Below, in pieces: positions 53,672-62,293 of a stretch of DNA of 64,000 nt. This DNA comes from Streptomyces aureus. Lineage in GTDB: Bacteria; Actinomycetota; Actinomycetes; Streptomycetales; Streptomycetaceae. Location of the stretch: the NCBI RefSeq assembly GCF_000725495.1, contig NZ_JNZD01000013.1:186001-250000 (forward strand), read 5' to 3'. Under the pieces are notes generated by a model, which saw nothing but the letters and a program-made list of their open reading frames with translations, was not told where the DNA came from and made no database searches. Made by a program: the position numbers and the translations under genes. Each line of letters begins with the position of its first letter. The first letter of the stretch is position 1.

Positions 53672-53746
53672 ATGACCCCGCTCGTGTCCCGCCGCCACGT
53701 CGACCATGGCCGCGTCACCACCACGAGCTGTCCGGCTGCGCGCTGA
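53672..53746 (+). CDS. SRRHVD leader peptide, 24 residues, upstream of the LLM oxidoreductase
   Basis: ATG at 53672: MTPLVSRRHVDHGRV, then a Thr run, one Cys and PAAR before a stop at 53746. The SRRHVD core matches the peptide on the other strand, but only one cysteine is left. It lies 210 bp upstream of the LLM gene on the same strand, with a stem-loop between. Confidence 0.68.
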   Translation: MTPLVSRRHVDHGRVTTTSCPAAR

Positions 53747-53915
53747 CCCTCGCCGCGGTCCTCGGCCACCGTTCCTCCCGCGCGGCACTTCACTTCTCCT
53801 CGGCATGCGTGCCGCCGCGAACAGTTCGCTTTTTTCGGCGAGTCGCGCCGCGAGACGAGAACCTCCTGATAAACGTCCGGCGTGTTCGATGAATACAGCC
53901 CCGTCAAGCCGAAAG

Positions 53916-53944
53916 GCAACCGCCCTTTTCTCGCGTGCGGTTGC
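53916..53944 (+). promoter_or_regulatory. Stem-loop between the leader peptide and the LLM gene
   Basis: gcaaccgc (53916-53923) and gcggttgc (53937-53944) form a perfect eight-bp stem with a 13-base loop, ending 12 bases before the ATG. It could be the attenuator partner of the leader peptide. Alternatively TACGCT (53945-53950) may be the -10 of a leaderless transcript, in which case the dyad is an operator. Confidence 0.45.
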
Positions 53945-53956
53945 TACGCTCGGGCC

Positions 53957-54793
53957 ATGGAAATAGGCGTCAACGTCCCCAATTTCGGACCCGGAACACA
54001 TCCGGAGAATCTTGCCCGCTGGGCCCAGACCGTGGAAGGTCTCGGATTCGACCTGTTAATGGTCTCCGACCATGTGACCATCACGTCCGACGTGGCGAAA
54101 CAGTATCCCGCGCCGTTCTACGACCCCTTCACGACCCTGTCCTGGCTGGCCGCCCGGACGACCCGGGTCAAGCTGGGAACCACGGTTCTCATCGTCCCCT
54201 ACCGCCATCCTCTGCTGGTCGCCAGAATGGCCGCCAATCTCCAGCAGCTCTCCGGTGGACGGCTGATTCTCGGCGTCGGAGTCGGCTGGGCCAGGGAGGA
54301 ATTCGAGGCGCTGGGAGTTCCCTTCGAACGGCGCGGTGCCCTGACGGACGAATACCTTGGGACCCTGCGTTCCGAATGGTCCGGGGACAGCGGTTACCAG
54401 AGCGGGGAGATTCCGGTCTGGATCGGCGGCAACAGCGACGCGGGACTGCGCCGGGCGGCCCGGCTCGGCCTGCCCTGGCACCCCCTCCGGTTCACGATGC
54501 CCTGGTTCGAGGGCGCGGTCGACCGTCTGAAGGACATCGCCGCCGGACTCGGCCGGCCGGTACCGGCCCTGGCCCCGCGCATCCTCCTGCGCCTCACGGA
54601 CGCGCCGGTCGAGCACCCGGACCGCCGCGCCGGCGAAGGGACCCTCGACCAGATCCTCGACGACATCGAGCAGTTGAGGCGCGCCGGCGCCGAGACCGTG
54701 GTCCTCGATCCCTACAACGGCGACCCGGCCGAGACCCTCCGGCCCGAGGTGGCCTGGCAGGCCCTCGCCACCGTCGCCGCGAACCTCACCTAG
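53957..54793 (+). CDS. LLM-class F420-dependent oxidoreductase with a TTA codon
   Basis: 278 residues, luciferase-like barrel: MEIGVNVPNFGPGTHPENLARWAQTVEGLGFD, MVSDHVTI, LGTTVLIVPYRHPLLVARMAANLQQLSGGRLILGVGVGW and PVWIGGNSDAGLRRAARL, as in the probable F420-dependent (Rv2161c-like) group. Codon 34 is TTA (54056-54058), so translation should depend on the bldA tRNA and be delayed to development. The first third uses more A/T-ending codons than its neighbours, hinting at recent arrival. Preceded by a SRRHVD leader peptide. Confidence 0.88.
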   Translation: MEIGVNVPNFGPGTHPENLARWAQTVEGLGFDLLMVSDHVTITSDVAKQYPAPFYDPFTTLSWLAARTTRVKLGTTVLIVPYRHPLLVARMAANLQQLSGGRLILGVGVGWAREEFEALGVPFERRGALTDEYLGTLRSEWSGDSGYQSGEIPVWIGGNSDAGLRRAARLGLPWHPLRFTMPWFEGAVDRLKDIAAGLGRPVPALAPRILLRLTDAPVEHPDRRAGEGTLDQILDDIEQLRRAGAETVVLDPYNGDPAETLRPEVAWQALATVAANLT

Positions 54794-54836
54794 GGCGTGT
54801 TGCGAAAGTCCCGCCTGCCGCGCGACGCCATGCACG

Positions 54837-54870
54837 CTCCCCCAAGCTCTTCGAGCAGGGGGCACCCCCA
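54837..54870. repeat. REP-like palindromic element
   Basis: The 34-bp stretch starts ctcccccaagctcttcgag and ends gggggcaccccca; it folds as ccccc/ggggg around gctc-ttc-gagc. From memory, this is a high-copy intergenic sequence type in Streptomyces genomes. It follows the LLM stop by about 45 bp and precedes the deaminase gene. Confidence 0.65.
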
Positions 54871-54893
54871 CTCGCCGCACCGGGCGAACACCC

Positions 54894-55439
54894 ATGGCCC
54901 TCAACGAGCACACCGCCGACGGCGGCACCGACCCGGCCGCCGCCGTCGGCGAGGCCGACCTGCCCTACCTCCGCCGCTGCCTGGAGCTCGCCGCCGAGGC
55001 GGTGGACGCCGGGGACTGGCCCTTCGGCTCCCTGCTCGTCGGCGCGGACGGAACGATCCTGGCCGAGGACCGCAACCGCGAGTCGACCACGGGGGACCCG
55101 ACGCGGCACCCGGAGTTCGAACTCGCCCGCTGGGCCGCGGTCAACCTGGGCCCCGAGGAGCGGGCCGCAGCGACCGTGTACACCTCGGGCGAGCACTGCC
55201 CGATGTGCGCCGCCGCGCACGGCTGGGTGGGACTGGGCCGCATCGTGTACGCGAGCTCGTCACGGCAGGCCCGGGACTGGAAGGCCGAGTGGGGCGTGCC
55301 CGTCACCTCCCCGTTGAGCCCGCTGTCCATCCAGGACGTCGTGCCCGGACTGGAGATCGCCGGTCCCGTTCCCGAACTGGCCGCCGAGGTCAAGGAGTTG
55401 CACCTGCGGTTCCGGAAGGGGATCGAGGCGTCCGGCTGA
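54894..55439 (+). CDS. Cytidine/deoxycytidylate-type deaminase
   Basis: 181 residues. Zinc motif RHPEFELARWA (H-P-E in place of H-A-E) and SGEHCPMCAAAHGW (PCXXC type) identify the nucleoside/tRNA-adenosine/guanine deaminase superfamily. SLLVGADGTILAEDRNRE is the usual N-terminal strand. There is no clear ribosome site at the ATG. Guanine deaminase or a specialised deaminase are equally possible. Confidence 0.82.
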   Translation: MALNEHTADGGTDPAAAVGEADLPYLRRCLELAAEAVDAGDWPFGSLLVGADGTILAEDRNRESTTGDPTRHPEFELARWAAVNLGPEERAAATVYTSGEHCPMCAAAHGWVGLGRIVYASSSRQARDWKAEWGVPVTSPLSPLSIQDVVPGLEIAGPVPELAAEVKELHLRFRKGIEASG

Positions 55440-55447
55440 CCGCGGCA

Positions 55448-55490
55448 CGGCCCGGGCCCGGCAGCGTGGATCGCGGCCGGGCCCGGGCCG
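55448..55490. terminator. Bidirectional terminator between the deaminase and cupin genes
   Basis: Perfect 15-bp arms cggcccgggcccggc and gccgggcccgggccg, 13-base loop, between convergent genes. A run of (gaggac) hexamers at 55495-55523 follows and reaches the cupin 3' end. Confidence 0.85.
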
Positions 55491-55528
55491 GTTCGGACGA
55501 GGACGAGGACGAGGACAAGGACGCCGGA

Positions 55529-55981
55529 TCAGACCATGAACTGGTCGTACTTCGCCATGTGTTCCTGCAGCTCCTCCAGGCTGGGGTTGCGCCCGTTGGC
55601 CGTCAGGCGCCCGAGGCCGCGGAAGTAGTCCTCGCGGTCGTAGATCGGATAGAACATGATCAGCAGGGTGGCGTCCTCGTTCCCCCTGTTCGTGAAGCCG
55701 TGCGGCTCGCCCTTGGGTATGTAGGCGAACGCCCCCGGCTCCCCCACCACCTTGCGGTCGCCGATGGTGAACTCGATCTCGCCGCGAACCACATAGAACA
55801 TCTCCGTGGACTTCTTGTGCACATGCGGACTGGCGCCGCTCGCCTCCGGGGCCATGTGGTGCTCGAAGAAGCCGAACTCGCCGTCGGAGTCCGGTGTGGT
55901 GAGCTTCAGATACGTCCTCTTCGTGTCCCGGATGTCGACGAACTCGCCCTCACCCGACGGCACATACAGCGGTACGGACAC
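55529..55981 (-). CDS. Cupin domain protein
   Basis: 150 residues, GTG start with AAGGAGAGAA just upstream. One cupin fold with the metal motifs PHVHKKSTEMFYVVRGEIEF (two His, one Glu) and GAFAYIPKGEPHGFTN (His). Such proteins are dioxygenases, isomerases or binding proteins. It is the last gene of the leftward putative biosynthetic set and could tailor the product; the reaction is unknown. Confidence 0.85.
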   Translation of the reverse strand: MSVPLYVPSGEGEFVDIRDTKRTYLKLTTPDSDGEFGFFEHHMAPEASGASPHVHKKSTEMFYVVRGEIEFTIGDRKVVGEPGAFAYIPKGEPHGFTNRGNEDATLLIMFYPIYDREDYFRGLGRLTANGRNPSLEELQEHMAKYDQFMV

Positions 55982-56038
55982 TTCTCTCCTTGGATGTCGT
56001 GCTGGACCGGCCCGTCCACCGGGCCGGCATGGGGATGG

Positions 56039-57304
56039 TCAGACGGCCGCGGCCGGACTCGGGTCCTGCTGCGGCCGTTTCGCGGCCTGGTTCTGTGCCC
56101 AACGGCCGATCAGCGGCGCCACGAGCCCGCTGGCGGCGAACAGCGCGGCCAGCGCGATCCACCCCGCGGTACCGACCGTGACGATCAGGCTGACGAGGAT
56201 GGGAGCCGCGATCTGCTGCACGGCCACGCCGAGCCAGAAGACCGAGAGGTAGACGCCCTCCTGGCCCGGAACCGCGAGCAGATACGAGCCGCCCCACCCG
56301 CCGGCGGACTGCCACAGCTCACCGCCCGTCAGCGCGACCATGGCCAGCAGCAGCGCGCCGACGGCGAGCACGACCGGCAGCTTCGGCGCCGTGACCAGCA
56401 GCAGGCAGCAGGCGGCGAGTGAGACGCCGGCGCGCACCAGGGCCCGTGCCGCGCCGGGGATGTCGTCGGTCCCCCGGCTCGCCCGCACCTGAAGGGCCAC
56501 CGCCAGCACGGTGTTGACCGCCACCAGCGGGGAGATGAGTGCGGCCGACACATGGGTGTGTCCCACGATCCACAGCGGTATCCCGATGCTCAGCAGGGTC
56601 ATGTGCATGGTGAGGATGGCGTTGATGCCGGCGAACGAGAGGAACGATCCGTCCCGCAGGACGTCGACGGAGAACCTCCGGCGCAGGTTCGTGGCCGGCG
56701 CGTTGAGCAGCGGGAGCCGGGAAGCCAGCGTCGCGAGGACCGCGAAGGAGGCGGCGTTGAGCAGCAGGAGGGCGCTGTAGCCGGCCCGGGTGTCGATCAG
56801 CAGCCCGAGGCCGCCCAGCAGGGCGCCCAGGGTGAAGCCGACGTTGCGCATGGACCGCAGGATCGCGACGACCTTGACCCGTTCCGTCGTCGGCACCGCC
56901 TGCCCGACCAGTGCCTGCTCCATCGGTGCCGCCGCCTTGTCGACGAGACCGAGCAGGCACACCACGGTCAGGAACTGCCACAGGTTCTGGACGAAGGGGT
57001 AGACCACGAAGCAGGCGGAGCGCCACAGGCTGACCCCGACCAGGACCTTTTTCGGGCCGACGCGGTCGGCCAGGATCCCGATCGGGATCGCCGTCGCGAG
57101 GGCGATGGCGGCGGACAGGCCGAGGCCGAAGCCGAGGTCGCGTTCGGACAGGTGGACCGACCGGGTGACGAAGGGGACGGACACGGCCAGGAAGGCGCCG
57201 GTGCCCACCGCGTCGATCATCGCCATCACGGCCAGCCGCGTTCCGACCGGGCCGCCGGGCATCGACCCGCGCAGCCCGCGGACGCGCTGCAGTAAGGCAG
57301 ACAT
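56039..57304 (-). CDS. MFS transporter
   Basis: 421 residues, 12 predicted helices. The MFS loop motif is IPIGILADRVGPKKVLV between helices 2 and 3. Its start is eight bases from the stop of the ATP-grasp gene, so it belongs to that operon, where an exporter or self-resistance pump for the product is expected. Confidence 0.9.
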   Translation of the reverse strand: MSALLQRVRGLRGSMPGGPVGTRLAVMAMIDAVGTGAFLAVSVPFVTRSVHLSERDLGFGLGLSAAIALATAIPIGILADRVGPKKVLVGVSLWRSACFVVYPFVQNLWQFLTVVCLLGLVDKAAAPMEQALVGQAVPTTERVKVVAILRSMRNVGFTLGALLGGLGLLIDTRAGYSALLLLNAASFAVLATLASRLPLLNAPATNLRRRFSVDVLRDGSFLSFAGINAILTMHMTLLSIGIPLWIVGHTHVSAALISPLVAVNTVLAVALQVRASRGTDDIPGAARALVRAGVSLAACCLLLVTAPKLPVVLAVGALLLAMVALTGGELWQSAGGWGGSYLLAVPGQEGVYLSVFWLGVAVQQIAAPILVSLIVTVGTAGWIALAALFAASGLVAPLIGRWAQNQAAKRPQQDPSPAAAV

Positions 57305-57312
57305 GTGAATCC

Positions 57313-58569
57313 TCAATCGGTAGCGATACGGACGGCCGCGACGGCGTCCAGGACGGTCCTGCGCGTGGTGTCGGCGTCCGGCCCGGTGGCGATGACGTGC
57401 CCGGCCCGGTCCCAGGAGGACGCCCAGGGCCGGACCTCCCCGCCGGCCTCGACGTCCACCTCCACGGCCCGTACTCCGGGCAGCGCCTTCGCCGTGTCCT
57501 GGCCGAAGACCCCGGTCACGGTGCCCGGCTCGGCGGCGAGGAAGCGGATCGACGCGGTGCGCCGGGGGGACCGGGGCAGCTCGACCGGCCGGCCGGCGAG
57601 CAGGTCGATGAGGGTCAGCCTGATCCGGGTGTCGTAGGCGAGGTCGATGAGGTCGATCAGGTAGTCGCCCGGGCACCGCCCGGCGCACTCGACGAGCGTC
57701 GGGCCGGACGCGGTGAGGATCCACTCGGCGTGCAGGATGCCGGTTCCGAACCCGACCGCCGCGACCAGTGCCCTCAGGGCCGTCCCGAACGCGGCCCGGG
57801 TGTCCTCGTCGAGCGGCGCGGGCAGCAGATGGCCGAGCTCGACCGGATACGGTCCGGGGATCACCGTCTTGGCGGTGACGTTCTCGAAGACGACCTCGCC
57901 CTGCCGGACCAGTGCCTCGACGCTGAACTCCGGTCCGCGCAGCCGTTCCTCGGCCAGGAACCGCCACTCCAGCGGCCGGTCGGGCACCTGCTCGTACTCG
58001 GCGGCCGACGAGGTCCGCTCCCACGCCCGGGCCGCGCCCGCGGCGTCGACCGAGTCCAGCAGCTGCACGCCGACGCTCGCCTGCCGGTTCGCGGGCTTGA
58101 CCACGACCGGACCGTCACCGGCGAAGTCGAGGATGTCCTCGGGTCCGTGGACCTCCCGCCAGCGCGGGTTGAGCACGCCGGCGGCACCGGTGACCTCGCG
58201 CAGCCTCACCTTGTCGCGCAGGGCCTGGGCGGCCGCCTCGGTGGCTCCGGGCAGCCCGAGTTTGGCGGCCAGCGCGGCCGCGCCGGGCACCGCGTACTCC
58301 AGCCCGGGGACGACGGCGGCCACGCCTCGCGCGGCCGACAGGTCGACCGCGAGGTCGAGGGCCTCGGCCGACTGCTGGTAGCGCGCCGGGACGATCCGGT
58401 CGAGGCAGTCGAACCCCGCCGGGGCGTCGCCCAGTTCCCGCTTGCGGATGATGTCGGGTTCCTCGATCACCACGACGGATCCGGCGGGGACCCGACCGTC
58501 GATCGCCCGCAGGTAGGCCGCGTTGTAGCCGACGAACAGCACCTGGGTGTCCGGGTCGGGGGCGGTCAC
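57313..58569 (-). CDS. ATP-grasp ligase-like protein A
   Basis: 418 residues from the GTG at 58569, set by an AGGAGG ribosome site five bases upstream. ATP-grasp core: GDGPVVVKPANRQASVGVQLL (ATP Lys), FLAEERLRGPEFSVEALV and HAEWILTASGPTLVECAGRCPGD. The Mg-ligand motif E-X-N is E-C-A here. A C-terminal domain of about 85 residues (RTASIRFLAAEPG... RAGHVIATG) is shared with the two other ATP-grasp proteins of the cluster. Such enzymes make amide bonds from a carboxyl phosphate; substrates unknown. Confidence 0.88.
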   Translation of the reverse strand: MTAPDPDTQVLFVGYNAAYLRAIDGRVPAGSVVVIEEPDIIRKRELGDAPAGFDCLDRIVPARYQQSAEALDLAVDLSAARGVAAVVPGLEYAVPGAAALAAKLGLPGATEAAAQALRDKVRLREVTGAAGVLNPRWREVHGPEDILDFAGDGPVVVKPANRQASVGVQLLDSVDAAGAARAWERTSSAAEYEQVPDRPLEWRFLAEERLRGPEFSVEALVRQGEVVFENVTAKTVIPGPYPVELGHLLPAPLDEDTRAAFGTALRALVAAVGFGTGILHAEWILTASGPTLVECAGRCPGDYLIDLIDLAYDTRIRLTLIDLLAGRPVELPRSPRRTASIRFLAAEPGTVTGVFGQDTAKALPGVRAVEVDVEAGGEVRPWASSWDRAGHVIATGPDADTTRRTVLDAVAAVRIATD

Positions 58570-58718
58570 GGTGACCTCCTGGTCGAGGGGACGGAGCACT
58601 GCATGGGAACTGCCCTTCCTTCATGGGTGGGGGGATGGCCGGTCGTCCGAGTGGTCGGAGGCGCCGGGTCTTCGGGTGCGCGGGTGCGGCGGTGCGCACG
58701 GGGGTCGGCCGACGGCGC

Positions 58719-59993
58719 TCACGCTGGGGTCCGGAGCACTCCTGTGCCGCCGTCGGCCCGTACGGGCGTTCCGTCGACGACGGCCTCGATGGCGGCCAGG
58801 ACCTGCGCGCAGCGGGTCCGGGCCTCCTCGGGCGTGGCACCGGAGACGATCACGTGCCCGTGCCGGCTCTTGGAGTCGCGGACCGCGGGCACGGTGTCCC
58901 CGGGTCCGAGGCGGATGTTCAGCTCGTCGACGTACGGGAGGCCGGCGACCTCCTCCGGGCCGTGGATCGCGTCGACGCGGCCGGGCGGGAAGGTGAAGAA
59001 CCGCACGGTCGCGGCCGCCGTCGCCGGTGGCGGGTCGAGCGGCGCGCCCGCCAGCTGGGTGAACACGGCCTGTTCGATGTCCAGCCCGGTGGCCAGTTCG
59101 ACGAGTCTCGGTATCCGGTCGCCGCCGAGGCGGGCCTGCGACTCGACGATCCGCGGTCCCCGCTCCGTCCAGATGACCTCGGTGTGGGCGGGGCCGAACC
59201 GGTACCCGCAGGTCGTCAGGAACTCCCTGGTCAGCTCCTCGACGGCCTTCCGGCGCTCCGGCGGCAGCGGCGCCGGGTGGACGTGGCCCACCTCCACGAA
59301 CAGCGGCGGCGGCCCCAGCAGCTTCTCGGTGATGCCGACGACGTGGTGGTGTCCGTCCCGGGTCAGCGTCTCGACGCTGTACTCGGGACCGCGCAGGTAC
59401 TCCTCGACGAGGAACGGGCCGTCGTGGCCGTACTGGTCGAGGAGTGCCGTCCAGGGCACCCGGTCCGCCGGTTCCCGCCACAGGAACACCCCCCGGCTGC
59501 CGGCCAGCGCGGTGGGTTTGACCACCGCGGGGAGGCCGATCCGCCGGACCGCGTCCGGCACGTCGCCGCGGGCCGGGGCCGCTTCGAAGGCCACCGGGGA
59601 CAGGCCGCGCGCGGCCAGCAGCTCACGCATCGCCTGCTTGTCCGCGAGCAGCCGGATCGCCGTGACGGGATTGAGCCCGGCACCCAGTTCCTCGGCCACC
59701 TCGTAGGCGCCGACCATGGTCTCCTCCCGGCCCAGGTGGTAGATCAGCGAGGCGTCGTGCTCCCGGGCGACCGCGCGGAGGGTCTCGCGCAGCAGCTCCT
59801 GGTCGCCGAAGTCGGCTGTCACGTACAGATCCGCGAGTTCGCGGACGTCGTCGAGGTAGTCCGGCGACTCCAGTGCCGGGTCCCAGATCGCGCCGACCCA
59901 GAACCCCGCGGCCTGCGCCTTGCGCACGAACTGGCGGTAGGGCATGACCATCAGCAGCCGGGGGCGGCCGTCGGGGGCCGCGGGCACGGTCAT
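58719..59993 (-). CDS. ATP-grasp ligase-like protein B
   Basis: 424 residues. N-terminal domain RLLMVMPYRQFVRKAQAAGFWVGAIWDP; core GLPAVVKPTALAGSRGVFLW, FLVEEYLRGPEYSVETL and HTEVIWTERGPRIVESQARLGGDRIP, where the metal-site Asn is Gln (E284-S-Q). C-terminal domain as in protein A. Its ATG overlaps the stop of the fusion gene upstream, so the two are coupled. Likely an amide-forming step after the fusion enzyme. Confidence 0.88.
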   Translation of the reverse strand: MTVPAAPDGRPRLLMVMPYRQFVRKAQAAGFWVGAIWDPALESPDYLDDVRELADLYVTADFGDQELLRETLRAVAREHDASLIYHLGREETMVGAYEVAEELGAGLNPVTAIRLLADKQAMRELLAARGLSPVAFEAAPARGDVPDAVRRIGLPAVVKPTALAGSRGVFLWREPADRVPWTALLDQYGHDGPFLVEEYLRGPEYSVETLTRDGHHHVVGITEKLLGPPPLFVEVGHVHPAPLPPERRKAVEELTREFLTTCGYRFGPAHTEVIWTERGPRIVESQARLGGDRIPRLVELATGLDIEQAVFTQLAGAPLDPPPATAAATVRFFTFPPGRVDAIHGPEEVAGLPYVDELNIRLGPGDTVPAVRDSKSRHGHVIVSGATPEEARTRCAQVLAAIEAVVDGTPVRADGGTGVLRTPA

Positions 59994-62227
59994 CGGGCAC
60001 CGCCGCTCTCGGCCCCGGCCGCCACGGGCTCCTCCACGCGGCTGAGCAGGCTCAGATACCGCTCTCCGGTGTCGGGCAGCAGCGTCACGATGCGCTTGCC
60101 CCGGTACTCCGGACGGCTCGCCAGGACACCGGACGCGTGGACGACCGCGCCGGCCGAGACCCCGACCACGAGGCCCGTGTGCCGGGCGAGCCGCCGGGTG
60201 GTGTCCAGCGCGTCGGCGTCGGAGACCGCGATCACCTCGTCGATCAGCTCCCGCTCTGTGGTGGGCGCGACGAAGCCGCCGTTGAACCCCGGGATGCCGT
60301 GCGGGCCGGGTTCCCCGCCGGAGAGCAGCGGCGACCCCGCCGGTTCCACGGCGACGAGCCGGACGGACGGGTGCCGCTCGCGGAGGTAGCGGCCCGCGCC
60401 GCCGAGCGTGCCGCCGGTGCCGACCCCGCCGACGAACACGTCGATCCCCCCTTCGGTGTCGGACCAGATCTCGGGACCCGTCGACTCGTAGTGGGCGCGC
60501 GTGTTGTCGGGGTTGTCGTGCTGGCGGCAGAACCACGATCCGGGGGTCGCCCGGTGAATCTCCTCGGCCTTGTCGACGGCGGCCTGGTAGCCGCCGGTGT
60601 GCGGGGTCCGGACCACCTCGGCACCGAGCGCGCGCAGGATGGCGACGCGTTCCGGGGTCGCGTTGTCCGGCAGCACGATGACGCAGCGATGGCCGCGGGC
60701 CGCCGCCAGCGCGGCCAGGGAGATCCCGGTGTTGCCCGAGGTCGCCTCGATGACCGTGCCGTGGGCCGGGCCGAGCAGTCCGCGTTCCTCGGCGCCGCGC
60801 AGCATCGACAGCGCGGCCCGGTCCTTGCTGCTGGACCACGGGTTGAACAGCTCCAGCTTCGCCAGGACGCTCGTGCCGCCGGGCACGCCGGGCACGATCC
60901 GGTCCAGCGGCAGCCGCAGCAGGGGTGTGCCGCCGATGAGTTCGACGAGCGAGTCGGCGACGGGGCGCCGCCGGACCGGCTCGGTCCTGATGGCGATCTC
61001 CTTGGCGGCGGCCTCGGCGGTCCGCGCGGCGAGCTGGGCGGTCTCGGCCACCACCAGCACATGGCCGGCCCGGTCGCCGTTGCGCCGCAGCTCGCGCACC
61101 TCGTCTCCGGGCTTCGGCTTGAGGACGACCTCCTCCACTCCGGGCAGCGCGGCGGCCCGGTCCCGGCCGCCGACGGACACCACCCGGCCGGGGCTCGCGG
61201 TGAGGTAGCGGATGGCCGTCCCGGCGACCGGCTCGTCCGGCACCACCTTCTCGGGCAGGGGCCGGCCGAGGTACTGCCTGGTCACCAGTTCCAGCGAGCG
61301 GATGCCGAGGGCGCGGTCGACCAGGTACGTGATCTTTCCGCCGGCGGGCCTCGGGTTGATCTCGATGAGCTTGGGGCCCGAGGCGGTCACCTTGATCTCG
61401 ACATGGGCCATGCCCAGGTCGAAGCCGACCGCGCGCAGGGCGTCCACGGCCAGGTCGCCGCAGCCGCGGACGACCGCATCGGGCAGGCCGGAGGGGAAGC
61501 TGTGGCCCAGTTCGACGAAGTAGCCGAGGCCGCCGACCGACTTGTCGGTCACCCCGAACACCTCGTACCGGTCGCCCTCGGCCAGCACCTCCACGCTGAC
61601 CTCGGGGCCGCTCAGATACTCCTCCACCATCAGCTCGTGGTAGCGGCTCTGGCCCCGGGTGTTCTCCACCCGGGTGCGGATCAGCCGGACGTGCTCGGCG
61701 GCCTGGCCCGCGCTCTCCACGAGCCGGACGTCGGCGCTGCTGGTCTCGTCGGCCGGCTTGACCACGACCGGCAGGCCGATCCCGGCCGCAGCGGACTCGG
61801 CCTCCTCCGGGGTCCGCACGGTGCGGAAGGCGGGCATCGGTATGCCGTGCTCGGCGCAACGGCGGCGCATGAGCGCCTTGTTGCGCGCCACGGCGACCCC
61901 CTCGACGCTGACGGTGGGAAGCCCGAGCAGGACCGCCACCTCGGCGGCCACGACGACGTCGTACTCGGCCAGGGTCAGGAACGCGTCGAAGGGGTGGCGG
62001 GCACCGGCCTCGTGCACGTGCGGCAGGAGTTCCTCGAGGACGTTGGTCTCGCAGTGGACGATCTCGTCGACGTAGTTCTCGAAGTAGGCGGGGCCGCCGG
62101 GCACTTCGAGATAGCGGTCCAGGTCGCGGGTGAAGAAGGTGACGCGGCAGTCGAGTTCCTTGATGATCTGCAGGCCCTCGAAGCCGGAACCCGAGAGATT
62201 GCTCTCCAGGACGCCGACGTGAATCAT
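59990..62227 (-). CDS. ATP-grasp ligase fused to a cysteine-synthase-like PLP enzyme
   Basis: 745 residues. Residues 1-415: ATP-grasp with IGLPVVVKPADETSSADVRLV, LMVEEYLSGPEVSVEVL and an intact HVEIKVTASGPKLIEINPRPAGG (E289, N291), plus the C-terminal domain shared with A and B. Residues 425-735: fold-type II PLP enzyme with ELFNPWSSSKDRAA (Schiff-base K468), EATSGNTGISLA, FVGGVGTGGTLGG and SAGAVVHA. Beta-replacement of O-acetylserine giving a beta-substituted alanine is the family reaction, and a serine acetyltransferase gene lies 66 bp upstream. The partner nucleophile is unknown. The loop HGIPGFNGGF differs from CysK, arguing against plain cysteine synthesis. Confidence 0.9.
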   Translation of the reverse strand: MIHVGVLESNLSGSGFEGLQIIKELDCRVTFFTRDLDRYLEVPGGPAYFENYVDEIVHCETNVLEELLPHVHEAGARHPFDAFLTLAEYDVVVAAEVAVLLGLPTVSVEGVAVARNKALMRRRCAEHGIPMPAFRTVRTPEEAESAAAGIGLPVVVKPADETSSADVRLVESAGQAAEHVRLIRTRVENTRGQSRYHELMVEEYLSGPEVSVEVLAEGDRYEVFGVTDKSVGGLGYFVELGHSFPSGLPDAVVRGCGDLAVDALRAVGFDLGMAHVEIKVTASGPKLIEINPRPAGGKITYLVDRALGIRSLELVTRQYLGRPLPEKVVPDEPVAGTAIRYLTASPGRVVSVGGRDRAAALPGVEEVVLKPKPGDEVRELRRNGDRAGHVLVVAETAQLAARTAEAAAKEIAIRTEPVRRRPVADSLVELIGGTPLLRLPLDRIVPGVPGGTSVLAKLELFNPWSSSKDRAALSMLRGAEERGLLGPAHGTVIEATSGNTGISLAALAAARGHRCVIVLPDNATPERVAILRALGAEVVRTPHTGGYQAAVDKAEEIHRATPGSWFCRQHDNPDNTRAHYESTGPEIWSDTEGGIDVFVGGVGTGGTLGGAGRYLRERHPSVRLVAVEPAGSPLLSGGEPGPHGIPGFNGGFVAPTTERELIDEVIAVSDADALDTTRRLARHTGLVVGVSAGAVVHASGVLASRPEYRGKRIVTLLPDTGERYLSLLSRVEEPVAAGAESGGAR

Positions 62228-62293
62228 GTGTGCCTCCGATGGCGTGCCGGCGTACGGCCGGCGGGGATACGACGGGCGGGGACGGGCGGGCGG

